A DNA stretch of 17,916 bases from an uncultured Peptostreptococcaceae bacterium (lineage in GTDB: Bacteria > Bacillota > Clostridia > Peptostreptococcales > Anaerovoracaceae): the NCBI GenBank assembly GCA_905236895.1, contig CAJOQI010000111.1, positions 1 through 17,916 of the forward strand, given 5' to 3'. The stretch's first letter is position 1. Each line of letters starts with the position of its first letter. The notes under the pieces were generated by a model that was given only the letters and a program-made list of their open reading frames with translations, was not told the DNA's origin and searched no databases. Below, in pieces: positions 8,033-15,571 of this stretch. The position numbers and the translations under genes were made by a program.

Positions 8033-9055
8033 CTATTTGAACTGATCTATGAATCTCATATCGTTTTCGTAAAGCAATCTGATATCGTCGATGCCGTATT
8101 TAAGCATGGCGATTCTTTCAACACCCATACCAACGGCAAAGCCGGTATATTTATCCGTGTCGATTCCCCCTGCTCTATGAACATGGGGATGGGTCATTCC
8201 GCAGCCCAGGATTTCAATCCAACCGCTGCCCTTGCAGACGTTACAACCCTTACCGCCGCATTTGAAGCAGCTTACGTCCATTTCAGCAGATGGCTCTGTG
8301 AATGGAAAGTGATGGGGTCTGAACTTGGTTCTGGTTTCGGGACCAAAGAGTTTCTTTGCCATCATATCAAGAGTTCCCTTAAGGTCAGCCATAGTGATGT
8401 CCTCTCCGATTACCATCATCTCAACCTGATGGAAGGTATGAGAATGGGTGGCATCGGGAGTATCGCATCTATAGCAACGACCGGGAATAACGATCTTATA
8501 TGGAACGGGAAGTCCCTGCTCCGCTCTAATTTCTGCGGAGGATGTATGTGGTCTAAGGACGATGTCCTCAGTCACATAGAATGTATCCGTCTTATCTCTT
8601 GCAGGATGAGTCGGTGGAGAATTAAGTCCATCAAAGGTATTGAAAACCGTGTCCACATCGGGACCTTCGTAAACGGAATAACCAAGAGTCTCAAAGAACT
8701 CTGTTATTTCGTCGATAACCTGGGTTACGGGATGCTTGGTTCCGATTCTAACCTTTACTCCCGGCTCCGTAACGTCGATTCTCTCTGCCTTAAGTCTTGT
8801 TTCTTTTTCCTTGGCCTTAAGTTCCGCCCCTCTTTCGGTTATGGCCTGAGCGATTTGCTCCTTTACCTGGTTGGCGGTTTTGCCCAGCTCTTTTCTCTCT
8901 TCGTCGGAAAGGCTTCCCATTCCTCTTAAGATTTCCGTTAGCTGACCCTTTTTTCCCAGGAATTTAATTCTGATATCCTCGGTGTCCTTTTCGGAAACAG
9001 CTTCCATCAGCTGTTTCTGGGCTTCCTCCAATATTGCTTTTAGTCGTTCCTGCAT
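8033..9055 (-). CDS. pheS: Phenylalanyl-tRNA synthetase alpha subunit
   Basis: A 340-residue class II synthetase catalytic subunit of standard length. The N-terminal coiled coil (about 1-90) should contact tRNA-Phe. The catalytic core follows, with HPARDKTDTFYV at 150-161, HTSSAEIR at 170-177, GRCYRCDTPDATHSHTFHQVE at 192-212 (motif 2 region) and GMGVERIAML at 309-318 (motif 3). The Ala of FAVGMG (residue 307) is in the position that shapes the phenylalanine pocket. Cys263, Cys266, Cys271 and Cys274 make a CX2CX4CX2C knuckle that could hold zinc; I recall similar clusters in other bacterial PheS. ATG at 9053-9055 is 5 bases past the methyltransferase stop, and its Shine-Dalgarno (AGAGG) lies within the end of that gene. 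There is no room for a leader or T-box directly upstream. Confidence 0.98.
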   Translation of the reverse strand: MQERLKAILEEAQKQLMEAVSEKDTEDIRIKFLGKKGQLTEILRGMGSLSDEERKELGKTANQVKEQIAQAITERGAELKAKEKETRLKAERIDVTEPGVKVRIGTKHPVTQVIDEITEFFETLGYSVYEGPDVDTVFNTFDGLNSPPTHPARDKTDTFYVTEDIVLRPHTSSAEIRAEQGLPVPYKIVIPGRCYRCDTPDATHSHTFHQVEMMVIGEDITMADLKGTLDMMAKKLFGPETRTKFRPHHFPFTEPSAEMDVSCFKCGGKGCNVCKGSGWIEILGCGMTHPHVHRAGGIDTDKYTGFAVGMGVERIAMLKYGIDDIRLLYENDMRFIDQFK

Positions 9056-9060
9056 TTTAT

Positions 9061-9909
9061 TTAACCTCTTTCAATGGATTTTTGTCTTACGCATTCGTAT
9101 AGAATCACCGATGCGGCTATGGCCGCATTCAGGGAATCTATGGCTCCCTCCATGGGAATCTTTATTATCTTTTCGGCTCTACCCAATATGGTTTCCGAAA
9201 CTCCTTGTCCCTCGTTTCCTATAACGATGGCAAGGTTTTCTTTTAGGTCGGTCTCGTAGAATGTTTCCGCCTTCTTCAGGCCTGTTGCCACAACCTTAAG
9301 TCCCAGTTCTTCAGCAAGAGCAAAGAGTTCGTCCTCATTATCAAGCTGAATGATGGGTACCCTTAAGATGGATCCGGCTGCTGCTCTTACGGTTTTGGGG
9401 CCGTAGATATCCGCGGAACCCTTAATCACCCCAATTCCAGAAATACCAAAGGCATCCGCAGACCTGATGATGGTTCCTACGTTTCCCGGGTCCTGAAGCC
9501 TATCCAGTACCAGGATATTTCCAATCAACCTCTTGCTCTTCAGCCTCTTTTTTAGAAGTTCTTTGTAGTCCAAGGGTTTTTCCATGACCCCTATAATATC
9601 CCTTCCGTTTTCCGTCTGGCTCAGCCTATAAAAAAGCTCATCTGAAAGAAGATAGATATTGGGGACCGGATAGCCCTCCTTGGTATTCCGGAGGATGCTA
9701 TCAATCCTCTCTTCCATGGAATCAGGGTCTATTCCACTTCGGCGCAGAAGGACATCCTTTGGTCCTCTTCCCTCTTTTAGAGCTTCACCGATAAGTACCT
9801 CTCCCTCAATGAGAAAAAGACCCTCTTTATCCCTGTATTTTTTCTTTGTGAGTCCATGCCATCCCTTAAAGGAAGGGTTTGCGGCGGAATTAATCTCTTT
9901 AACCACCAT
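9061..9909 (-). CDS. TrmH/SpoU-family rRNA 2'-O-methyltransferase (RlmP/YsgA-like)
   Basis: A 282-residue SPOUT enzyme expected to transfer a methyl group from S-adenosylmethionine to a ribose 2'-OH in RNA. The N-terminal 30-110 region resembles the L30e-like RNA-binding domain (EGLFLIEGEVLIGEAL). The three SpoU motifs are present: motif 1 around Asn143 and Arg149 (DPGNVGTIIRSADAFG), motif 2 at 230-238 (IGNEGQGVS), and motif 3 at 251-261 (IPMEGAIDSLN). Position before pheST matches B. subtilis ysgA, reported to encode RlmP, which methylates G2553 in the 23S A-loop; target assignment here is by synteny only. The AGGAG site sits just 2 bases from the ATG at 9907-9909. GTG at 9904-9906 would give 5 bases and one residue less, and may be the true start. 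Confidence 0.9.
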   Translation of the reverse strand: MVVKEINSAANPSFKGWHGLTKKKYRDKEGLFLIEGEVLIGEALKEGRGPKDVLLRRSGIDPDSMEERIDSILRNTKEGYPVPNIYLLSDELFYRLSQTENGRDIIGVMEKPLDYKELLKKRLKSKRLIGNILVLDRLQDPGNVGTIIRSADAFGISGIGVIKGSADIYGPKTVRAAAGSILRVPIIQLDNEDELFALAEELGLKVVATGLKKAETFYETDLKENLAIVIGNEGQGVSETILGRAEKIIKIPMEGAIDSLNAAIAASVILYECVRQKSIERG

Positions 9910-9910
9910 T

Positions 9911-9916
9911 TCTCCT
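9911..9916 (-). promoter_or_regulatory. Ribosome binding site favouring a GTG start for the methyltransferase
   Basis: The minus strand reads TATAGGAGAAATGGTGG. GGAG is 2 bases from the ATG but 5 from the in-frame GTG at 9904-9906, so the GTG is the better-spaced start. Confidence 0.6.
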
Positions 9917-9925
9917 ATAATTGAG

Positions 9926-9951
9926 AAAAAAGCCGGCGGCCTGCCGGCTTT
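9926..9951 (-). terminator. Intrinsic terminator of ftsZ
   Basis: On the minus strand AAAGCCGGC, a 5-base loop AGGCC and GCCGGCTTT form a perfect 9-base-pair, GC-rich stem (arms 9943-9951 and 9929-9937), followed by an uninterrupted run of six T. It begins 18 bases after the ftsZ stop and ends 16 bases before the next ATG. It is a textbook Rho-independent terminator separating the division cluster from the methyltransferase-pheST group. Some read-through is probably needed unless a promoter lies inside ftsZ. Confidence 0.92.
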
Positions 9952-9969
9952 GATCAGCTGAGAGTTTGT

Positions 9970-11127
9970 CTATTTGAGGAAGTCAGGAATTCCGAAAGCG
10001 GAATCTCCTTCTTCATCTTCATCGTCTGCAGTGACGAATTCCGGATTGCTGTCTTGGAAGAGATCACCAAGGGTAACCTCTCTTGCGGTGAAGCCATCCT
10101 CCGTAATGATTTCCGGAGCTTCCTTCTTCACCTTGGGAGTGGGATGATAGTCGATTACTCCCTTCTGCTCTTCATCATCAAATCCGGTAGCTATTACGGT
10201 GATGGAAAGCTCGTCGCTGGGTTCATCACCTACATATGCACCGAAGATCAGGATTGCATCATCGCTGGCCTTTTCTTCAACCATGGATGCAACTTCGTTG
10301 ATTTCAAGCATTCCCATATCGCTACCGCCGGCAACATAGAGCAGGATGGCTCTTGCGCCTTCGATAGATGTTTCAAGAAGCGGGCTCTCCGTTGCGGATC
10401 TAACAGCTTCCATAGCTCTGTTTTCACCGGTTCCGTGGCCTACGCCCATATGAGCGATTCCTCTATCCTTCATTACCGTTGTAACATCGGCAAAGTCCAC
10501 ATTGATGAGAGCTGATTCCGTAATCAAATCGGAAATACCCTGAACGCCCTGTCTGAGCACTTCGTCTGCCATGGCAAAGGCCTCTTTGAGGGCAGTTGCT
10601 CTATCGCTGGTTTCAAGAAGCTTATCGTTGGGAACAACGATGAGCGAATCAACGTAGTTCTTGAGATAGCTCAGACCCAGTTCTGCCTGCTTCATTCTCT
10701 TGGGTCCTTCAAAGGAGAAGGGCTTGGTAACTACGGCTACCGTAAGGATTCCCATATCCTTTGCCAGCTTTGCAATGATTTGGACTGCTCCGGTACCTGT
10801 ACCGCCACCCATTCCTGCAGTTACGAATACCATATCGGCTCCTTCAATAACCGCTGAAAGGGCATCAACGCTTTCCTCAGCGCATCTCAGGCCTACTTCG
10901 GGATTTCCTCCTGCTCCGAGGCCCTTCTTTTTTAATTTTTCACCTATTTGAATCTTGGTTTCCGCAGCGCATTCGTTAAGTGCCTGCTTATCTGTATTAA
11001 CTGCTATGAACTGAACTCCCTTCAGTCCTGCTTCGATCATGCGATTTACGGCATTACATCCACCGCCGCCTACGCCTATGACCTTTATAACAGCAGCATT
11101 TACATTTCCTGTTTCAAACTGCAGCAT
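9970..11127 (-). CDS. ftsZ: Cell division GTPase FtsZ
   Basis: A 385-residue tubulin-like GTPase that polymerises into the Z-ring at midcell. The glycine-rich [16 protein letters not shown] segment (16-31), the tubulin signature GGGTGTG at 107-113, the [10 protein letters not shown] segment (135-144) and the T7 loop NVDFADV at 209-215 are all intact, so GTP binding and hydrolysis should be normal. The globular core ends near 320. An acidic variable linker follows, then the conserved C-terminal peptide FGIPDFLK (378-385) that docks partners such as ZapA-independent membrane tethers (FtsA, SepF). ATG at 11125-11127 is preceded by AAGGAGG at 11133-11139. It is the last gene of the division cluster, flanked by a candidate promoter and a strong terminator. 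No ftsA precedes it, unlike in B. subtilis. Confidence 0.99.
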   Translation of the reverse strand: MLQFETGNVNAAVIKVIGVGGGGCNAVNRMIEAGLKGVQFIAVNTDKQALNECAAETKIQIGEKLKKKGLGAGGNPEVGLRCAEESVDALSAVIEGADMVFVTAGMGGGTGTGAVQIIAKLAKDMGILTVAVVTKPFSFEGPKRMKQAELGLSYLKNYVDSLIVVPNDKLLETSDRATALKEAFAMADEVLRQGVQGISDLITESALINVDFADVTTVMKDRGIAHMGVGHGTGENRAMEAVRSATESPLLETSIEGARAILLYVAGGSDMGMLEINEVASMVEEKASDDAILIFGAYVGDEPSDELSITVIATGFDDEEQKGVIDYHPTPKVKKEAPEIITEDGFTAREVTLGDLFQDSNPEFVTADDEDEEGDSAFGIPDFLK

Positions 11128-11160
11128 TTTTGCCTCCTTAGTTTTAACAAAGATAGAGTT

Positions 11161-11189
11161 ATTTTATCATATATATATGTGTTTTGCAC
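11161..11189 (-). promoter_or_regulatory. Candidate SigA-type extended -10 promoter of ftsZ
   Basis: In the 68-base gap between ftsQ and ftsZ the minus strand carries TGATAAAAT at 11161-11169, an extended -10 (TG-N-TAAAAT). A weak -35, GTGCAA at 11184-11189, lies 17 bases upstream and matches 3 of 6 consensus bases. The spacer holds the self-complementary CATATATATATG (11168-11179). The position, about 34 bases before the ATG, would leave a short leader with the AAGGAGG site. This is inferred from sequence only; ftsZ could also be transcribed from upstream. Confidence 0.5.
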
Positions 11190-11195
11190 CATTTT

Positions 11196-12005
11196 TTAAT
11201 CTGTCTCGATTTCCGGGGTGAATGACATATAATCTTCCCCTCCCATTTTGATGGTTCCGCGGGTGATATTCTCTGAAAATAGCCTATTTACAACCTTTTG
11301 AAGCTCTCCTCCCTGGATGGAGTTCATAACCTCACCGGGGGTTCCCTTAACTATGAGACTGTCGTAAATATAGGCGTGGATAATAACCTGTGAAACGTCA
11401 ATCCGCTTGAAATATATGTCTCCTTCCCTCATGGTCTCAAGCATTTTCAGGGTAATAATCAGGGATTCTTTCTCCTCGCACTGTATGGGTTCTCCCAGAT
11501 TCATCTTGCTTATGGTGAGTCCCGTGAGAAGGGGCAGCTCCGGATCCATCTCTGTCCTTCTTAAAACAGTTCCGTCTTCGCTGATTACAATAAAATATTC
11601 TCCGTAAACCACAGCGGCTGTCTGAGGTCTTTCCTCTACGCTTATTACCAAAGTAAATGGGAACTCCCTTTTTACATCCACATTAACAAAATATGGGTCT
11701 TTCTCCAGTCTTTCCTCTATCTCTTTGATGCCGGACTCGAAAATAATATTGTTTCCCGTTTTGGCCTTGGACATTCCCATTATCTCTTTGTCCGCATAAT
11801 AGGAATTACCTTCAACCCTATACTCTTTTACGGCAAAGAAATCGGACTTGAGAAAAAGATATACCCCTCCGAGTATCATGAGGAAGACCAAAAAACGCAA
11901 AAAATAGTGCTTCTTCTTGTGCACTTTACGCTCCCTGTCTACTTCCTTATATCCCTCTTCGTCTCCAAAGAGTTCCTGATACTCTTCGTAATAGTCCTTT
12001 GCCAT
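11196..12005 (-). CDS. ftsQ: Cell division protein FtsQ/DivIB
   Basis: A 269-residue bitopic membrane protein. A charged cytoplasmic tail (1-33, ending in a RKVHKKK stretch) precedes one membrane helix at about 34-52 (FLRFLVFLMILGGVYLFL), consistent with an N-in/C-out orientation. An extracellular POTRA domain follows at about 56-125 (FFAVKEYRVEGN through VISVEERP), then the beta domain of the FtsQ/DivIB family. It forms a complex with FtsL and DivIC that regulates the septal synthase FtsW and its penicillin-binding partner. Length agrees with Gram-positive DivIB proteins (about 260-270). The gene starts 8 bases after ftsW; its Shine-Dalgarno AAGGA overlaps the ftsW stop codon, spaced 5 bases from the ATG. 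Confidence 0.94.
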   Translation of the reverse strand: MAKDYYEEYQELFGDEEGYKEVDRERKVHKKKHYFLRFLVFLMILGGVYLFLKSDFFAVKEYRVEGNSYYADKEIMGMSKAKTGNNIIFESGIKEIEERLEKDPYFVNVDVKREFPFTLVISVEERPQTAAVVYGEYFIVISEDGTVLRRTEMDPELPLLTGLTISKMNLGEPIQCEEKESLIITLKMLETMREGDIYFKRIDVSQVIIHAYIYDSLIVKGTPGEVMNSIQGGELQKVVNRLFSENITRGTIKMGGEDYMSFTPEIETD

Positions 12006-12013
12006 TATAATCC

Positions 12014-13189
12014 TTACTCTTTTTTATTCTTCGCAGTTGCAGGCTGGGTTTGTCGCGAAATATTTAATACTATTCCCATTAGCCACATCATTATCCAGAT
12101 GGCATTTCCCCCGTAGCTTATGAAAGGAAGGGCAACACCTGTAGGAGGCATTGAGGAAGTAACAACCGCTATATTGAATAGAACCTGGACGCCAATCATT
12201 ATGGCCACTCCTCCTGCAAGAAGGGTTCCCAAGGCATCCTTGCTCTCCACGGCTACCATGAGGATTCGCCAAACCAAAACCACGAATACAATCATCACTG
12301 CGGCAATTCCCAGAAAGCCCAATTCCTCTCCTATTATGGCGAGGATGAAGTCGTTCTGGGGTTCCGGAAGATATAGATTCTTCTGAACGCTCATACCAAG
12401 TCCCGTGCCTTTGATACCTCCTGTACCCAAGGCCAGCAAAGACTGAACTACCTGGAAGCCTTCATCATCCTCAAACTTAAAAGGATCCAGGAAGCATACA
12501 ATTCTCCTAAGCTGATAACCCAGTTCTTCATCAGCAGCCATGGCTTCCCTAACCTTGGCTACCACATAGAAGACCAGGCCTATCCCACCTGCTCCCATAA
12601 GGGCCACATATCTCCACTGCATTCCCGCCAGGAAGGCAATTCCGACAGCTATTGCCGCAACGGTAACAGCTGTAGAAAGATTGGGCTGCTTAAGAATCAA
12701 CAGGCATACAACTGCCGTATATAATACCACAGGCATAAGGCCACTTAGGTTCTTAACCTTTTCTTTATTCTTGGCAAAGATTGTTGCGGCCAAAACTATA
12801 ACCGCCAGTTTGGCTATCTCCCCCGGCATTATGGTGAAGTTCACAAGGCCCAGGCTTAACCAACGCTTTGCTCCGTTTACCTCCACCCCAAGCGGCGTAA
12901 AGAGAACTGCAAGGAGCATAAGGATTTCCGCTCCAGCGATTAAATTGGATCCCTTGCAGATAATATGATAGTCCACATGGGAAATAATCATCATCATAAC
13001 GAATCCGGTAACAGCAAAGAAGGCCTGCTTCTTAAGAAAAGAATAAGGTGTTCCGTCGGCGTAGATGGAATCGTAATAACTGGCACTGAAAACCATGACC
13101 ACCCCAAAGGTGACCAAGATGGTTACCAGTACTATGAGAATAAAATCTACCTCTCTGTCGTTTTTAATCTTCCTTAACTTTTCTTCCAC
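12014..13189 (-). CDS. ftsW: SEDS peptidoglycan glycosyltransferase FtsW (SpoVE-like)
   Basis: A 391-residue polytopic membrane protein with about ten hydrophobic segments, of the SEDS family that polymerises lipid II into glycan strands with a class B penicillin-binding protein. Family landmarks are GAKRWL at 106-111, LPEPQNDFILAIIGEELG at 274-291 containing the essential Asp280, and PPTGVALPFISYGGN at 348-362. The common QPD motif is QPN at 168-170, a variant seen in other Gram-positives. The start is GTG at 13187-13189, supported by AGAAGGA 7 bases upstream. The gene sits in the spoVE/ftsW slot after murD. Sequence alone does not separate the vegetative FtsW role from the sporulation SpoVE role. 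murG, the usual next gene, is absent here. Confidence 0.96.
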   Translation of the reverse strand: MEEKLRKIKNDREVDFILIVLVTILVTFGVVMVFSASYYDSIYADGTPYSFLKKQAFFAVTGFVMMMIISHVDYHIICKGSNLIAGAEILMLLAVLFTPLGVEVNGAKRWLSLGLVNFTIMPGEIAKLAVIVLAATIFAKNKEKVKNLSGLMPVVLYTAVVCLLILKQPNLSTAVTVAAIAVGIAFLAGMQWRYVALMGAGGIGLVFYVVAKVREAMAADEELGYQLRRIVCFLDPFKFEDDEGFQVVQSLLALGTGGIKGTGLGMSVQKNLYLPEPQNDFILAIIGEELGFLGIAAVMIVFVVLVWRILMVAVESKDALGTLLAGGVAIMIGVQVLFNIAVVTSSMPPTGVALPFISYGGNAIWIMMWLMGIVLNISRQTQPATAKNKKE

Positions 13190-13211
13190 AATAGCGTCCT
13201 TCTTCTAATCC
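13190..13211 (-). promoter_or_regulatory. murD-ftsW spacer with the Shine-Dalgarno for the ftsW GTG start
   Basis: The minus strand carries AGAAGGA, then 7 bases, then GTG at 13187-13189. The preceding codons give no ATG in frame, so the GTG is the supported start. Confidence 0.7.
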
Positions 13212-14585
13212 CTATCTGTAAAGAGCTTCAACGCAGCTCTTAAAATGTTTTCCCCTCTGTTCAAAATTATCGTACATATCGTAGCTGGCGCAGGCCGGTG
13301 ACAGAAGAACCGAATCTCCAGGTTCCGCAATTCTGGCTGCCTCCATTACGCAAGCGGGAATGTCCTTGCATTCAACCATTTCCGTAAAGCCCTGCCTGTC
13401 TGCAGCCTCCTTGATTAAATACCTGTCTCTTCCCAGCAATATCATCTTCTTGACGCTGCCGTTAAAGGCTTCGATCAATGGGTCGAATACCTGGCCCTTA
13501 GCGTCTCCACCTGCAATAAGAATAATATTCTTGCCTATTGCTCGTAAGGCGATAATGGTGGCATCCACATTGGTTCCCTTGGAATCGTTGTAATACTTTA
13601 CTCCATCCACGGTTCCGCAGTATTCGATTCTATGCTCTACTCCTCCGAAACCTTTGATGGTTTCTCCAATGACCTCCGGATCTATCCCCGCAAAATAGGA
13701 AATAGCCGCAGCTGCAAGGGCGTTCTCCACATTGTGATCTCCGATAATGTGAAGATCCTTGGTTCTGCATATATCAACTTCTTTTTCGTCGTCTTTGATG
13801 ATTAAATGTCCGTTTCTCACAAAGGCTCCAAAATCCAGTTCTCTCACCCTGCTGAAGGGCACCACCCTGCACTTTGCTTTTTTGGATAAGCTCATTACCA
13901 AGGGATCCTCCGCATTGACTATAAGATAACCGTCATCTCTTTGATTGGCAAAGATCATTGCCTTGGCTTCTCCGTAGCCTTCCATGGTATGGTGTCTTTC
14001 CAAATGGTCCGGCGTCAGATTTAGAATTGCCGAAACAACAGGTTTGAAATATTTGGTGGTCTCCAGCTGATAGCTGCTGGTTTCCGTTACGAGCCACTCG
14101 TCCGTCTCGGCGGCAGCTGCTGCGGAGATTGCGGCAACTCCGATATTTCCAACCACATCCGTCGGTCTTCCCGATTCCTTGAATATCTCTCCAACCATGG
14201 TTGTTGTGGTGGTCTTTCCGTTGGTTCCTGTGATTGCTACGAAATTGCCTTTGCTTATTCTATATGCAATCTCCAATTCTCCCGTTATTTCCACGCCTTT
14301 GTTCTTTGCTTCCTGAACAAAGTCCATCTCAGGAGACGCCCCGGGACTTAAGACGATCATATCGAAGGCGCTCATATCCTCCGGCAGGCAATGGAAATAG
14401 CAAGTGATTCCCTTGCCCTTCAGGAAGGACAATAGATTTCTGTCGAAGTCCTGTTCCGCCCTATTGTCCTGAACGCTGACCTCAGCTCCAAGCCTTGTCA
14501 TAACGTGGGCTGAAGCCACTCCGGATTTTCCAAGCCCTACGATAAGAACTTTTTTCCCTCTGATGTTCTCAAGATTATTGCTCAT
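13212..14585 (-). CDS. murD: UDP-N-acetylmuramoyl-L-alanine--D-glutamate ligase
   Basis: A 457-residue Mur ligase of standard length that adds D-glutamate to UDP-MurNAc-L-Ala in the cytoplasm, using ATP. Domain 1 is Rossmann-like with KVLIVGLGKSGVASA (12-26), which binds UDP. The central ATPase domain carries the P-loop GTNGKTTTT at 120-128 (Lys124) and continues through LNLTPDHLERH near 210. The C-terminal domain has GVEHRIEY and YYNDSKGTN (about 310-340), typical of MurD, with SPACASYDMYDNFEQRG near 435-450 as a strong MurD hallmark. ATG at 14583-14585 follows AGGAG at a 5-base spacing. It lies 10 bases after mraY and 22 before ftsW. Confidence 0.98.
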   Translation of the reverse strand: MSNNLENIRGKKVLIVGLGKSGVASAHVMTRLGAEVSVQDNRAEQDFDRNLLSFLKGKGITCYFHCLPEDMSAFDMIVLSPGASPEMDFVQEAKNKGVEITGELEIAYRISKGNFVAITGTNGKTTTTTMVGEIFKESGRPTDVVGNIGVAAISAAAAAETDEWLVTETSSYQLETTKYFKPVVSAILNLTPDHLERHHTMEGYGEAKAMIFANQRDDGYLIVNAEDPLVMSLSKKAKCRVVPFSRVRELDFGAFVRNGHLIIKDDEKEVDICRTKDLHIIGDHNVENALAAAAISYFAGIDPEVIGETIKGFGGVEHRIEYCGTVDGVKYYNDSKGTNVDATIIALRAIGKNIILIAGGDAKGQVFDPLIEAFNGSVKKMILLGRDRYLIKEAADRQGFTEMVECKDIPACVMEAARIAEPGDSVLLSPACASYDMYDNFEQRGKHFKSCVEALYR

Positions 14586-14595
14586 AGCTTCTCCT

Positions 14596-15561
14596 CTACA
14601 TGATGAAAATCAGATACGATAGCCCGCAGCAAATAAAGGTGATTCCCCAGAACATGAGAACCACATTCTGCTCCTCCATTCCACCCATCTCAAAGTGATG
14701 GTGAATGGGAGACATTCGGAATATCCTCTTTCCGCCGGTAGCCTTAAAATATGCAACCTGGATAATTACGGACAGTGACTCCATTACATAGATGAGTCCT
14801 GCCAGCACCAGGAAGAATTCCATCTTCATCATTATGGCTGCAGATGCAACCGCTCCGCCCAGGGCCATGGATCCGGTATCACCCATGAAAAGCTTCGCAG
14901 GGTGTCTGTTGAAAACCAGAAAACCGAGGCAAGCTCCTGTTAAAGCGGCAGAAAAAATTGTGGGAGATCCCTGACCAAGTTTCATTCCCATAAGGGCAAA
15001 GGTGAAGGATACGATTGCAGTGACCCCCGAGCAAAGCCCATCAAGTCCGTCGGTTAGGTTAACGCTATTGGCCATAGCAACCACAACGAAGGCTATGAAG
15101 GGCACATACATGAAACCAAAGTCCACATACTTATTCACAAAGGGTATGAAAACGCTGGCACCATAACCGGAAAATCTGGCGATATAAACCGCCAGTCCAA
15201 CAGCAAAAAGTATTTGAAGCACCAGCTTCTGCCAGGCCCTAAGGCCCAGATTGTGCTTTGCCGTAACTTTGATATAGTCATCCAGAAAACCGATACCTCC
15301 AAAGAGCAAGGTTACAAGCAACATGACCACCGACTCCGAGGTGAAATATCCTCCCGTTATGGTTACCACAAGCAAGGCAAGGATTATGGCTATTCCACCC
15401 ATGGTAGGAGTGCCCGATTTCTTCTGGTGCGATTGAGGTCCCTCTTCTCTGATATACTGCTTGAATTGATGTGATTTCAGGATGGGGATCTCAAGTGATG
15501 TCAGCACTGCGGAGGCGACCAGCCCAAGCAGCATTATTAATAGCAAGTGTAAAATATCCAT
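14596..15561 (-). CDS. mraY: Phospho-N-acetylmuramoyl-pentapeptide-transferase
   Basis: A 321-residue integral membrane enzyme with about ten hydrophobic helices that transfers phospho-MurNAc-pentapeptide to undecaprenyl phosphate, giving lipid I. Signature motifs are SHQKKSGTPTMGG at 44-56, the Asp pair FLDDYIK (Asp94/Asp95), NSVNLTDGLDG at 165-175, HPAKLFMGDTGS at 220-231 (catalytic Asp region) and the HHH of SPIHHHFEMGG at 284-294, all intact. Length is normal. ATG at 15559-15561 has AGAGGAAG close upstream. It follows murF with a 10-base gap and precedes murD, the common dcw order. Confidence 0.98.
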   Translation of the reverse strand: MDILHLLLIMLLGLVASAVLTSLEIPILKSHQFKQYIREEGPQSHQKKSGTPTMGGIAIILALLVVTITGGYFTSESVVMLLVTLLFGGIGFLDDYIKVTAKHNLGLRAWQKLVLQILFAVGLAVYIARFSGYGASVFIPFVNKYVDFGFMYVPFIAFVVVAMANSVNLTDGLDGLCSGVTAIVSFTFALMGMKLGQGSPTIFSAALTGACLGFLVFNRHPAKLFMGDTGSMALGGAVASAAIMMKMEFFLVLAGLIYVMESLSVIIQVAYFKATGGKRIFRMSPIHHHFEMGGMEEQNVVLMFWGITFICCGLSYLIFIM

Positions 15562-15571
15562 TCTTCCTCTT

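Noticed and set aside
8177..8929. Plus-strand open frame (250 residues) opposite pheS
   Set aside because: Fully antisense to the pheS catalytic core, with no recognisable domain or plausible operon context.
9910..9969. T-box riboswitch for phenylalanine upstream of the pheST group
   Set aside because: The gap is only 60 bases and is filled by a simple terminator hairpin and a ribosome binding site; no specifier stem or T-box antiterminator sequence is present.
10054..10515. Plus-strand open frame opposite ftsZ
   Set aside because: Antisense shadow of the conserved FtsZ core; no family resemblance.
12024..13177. Frameshift or second gene suggested by extra open frames within ftsW
   Set aside because: The ftsW frame is continuous with all SEDS motifs in order; other frames show no homology.
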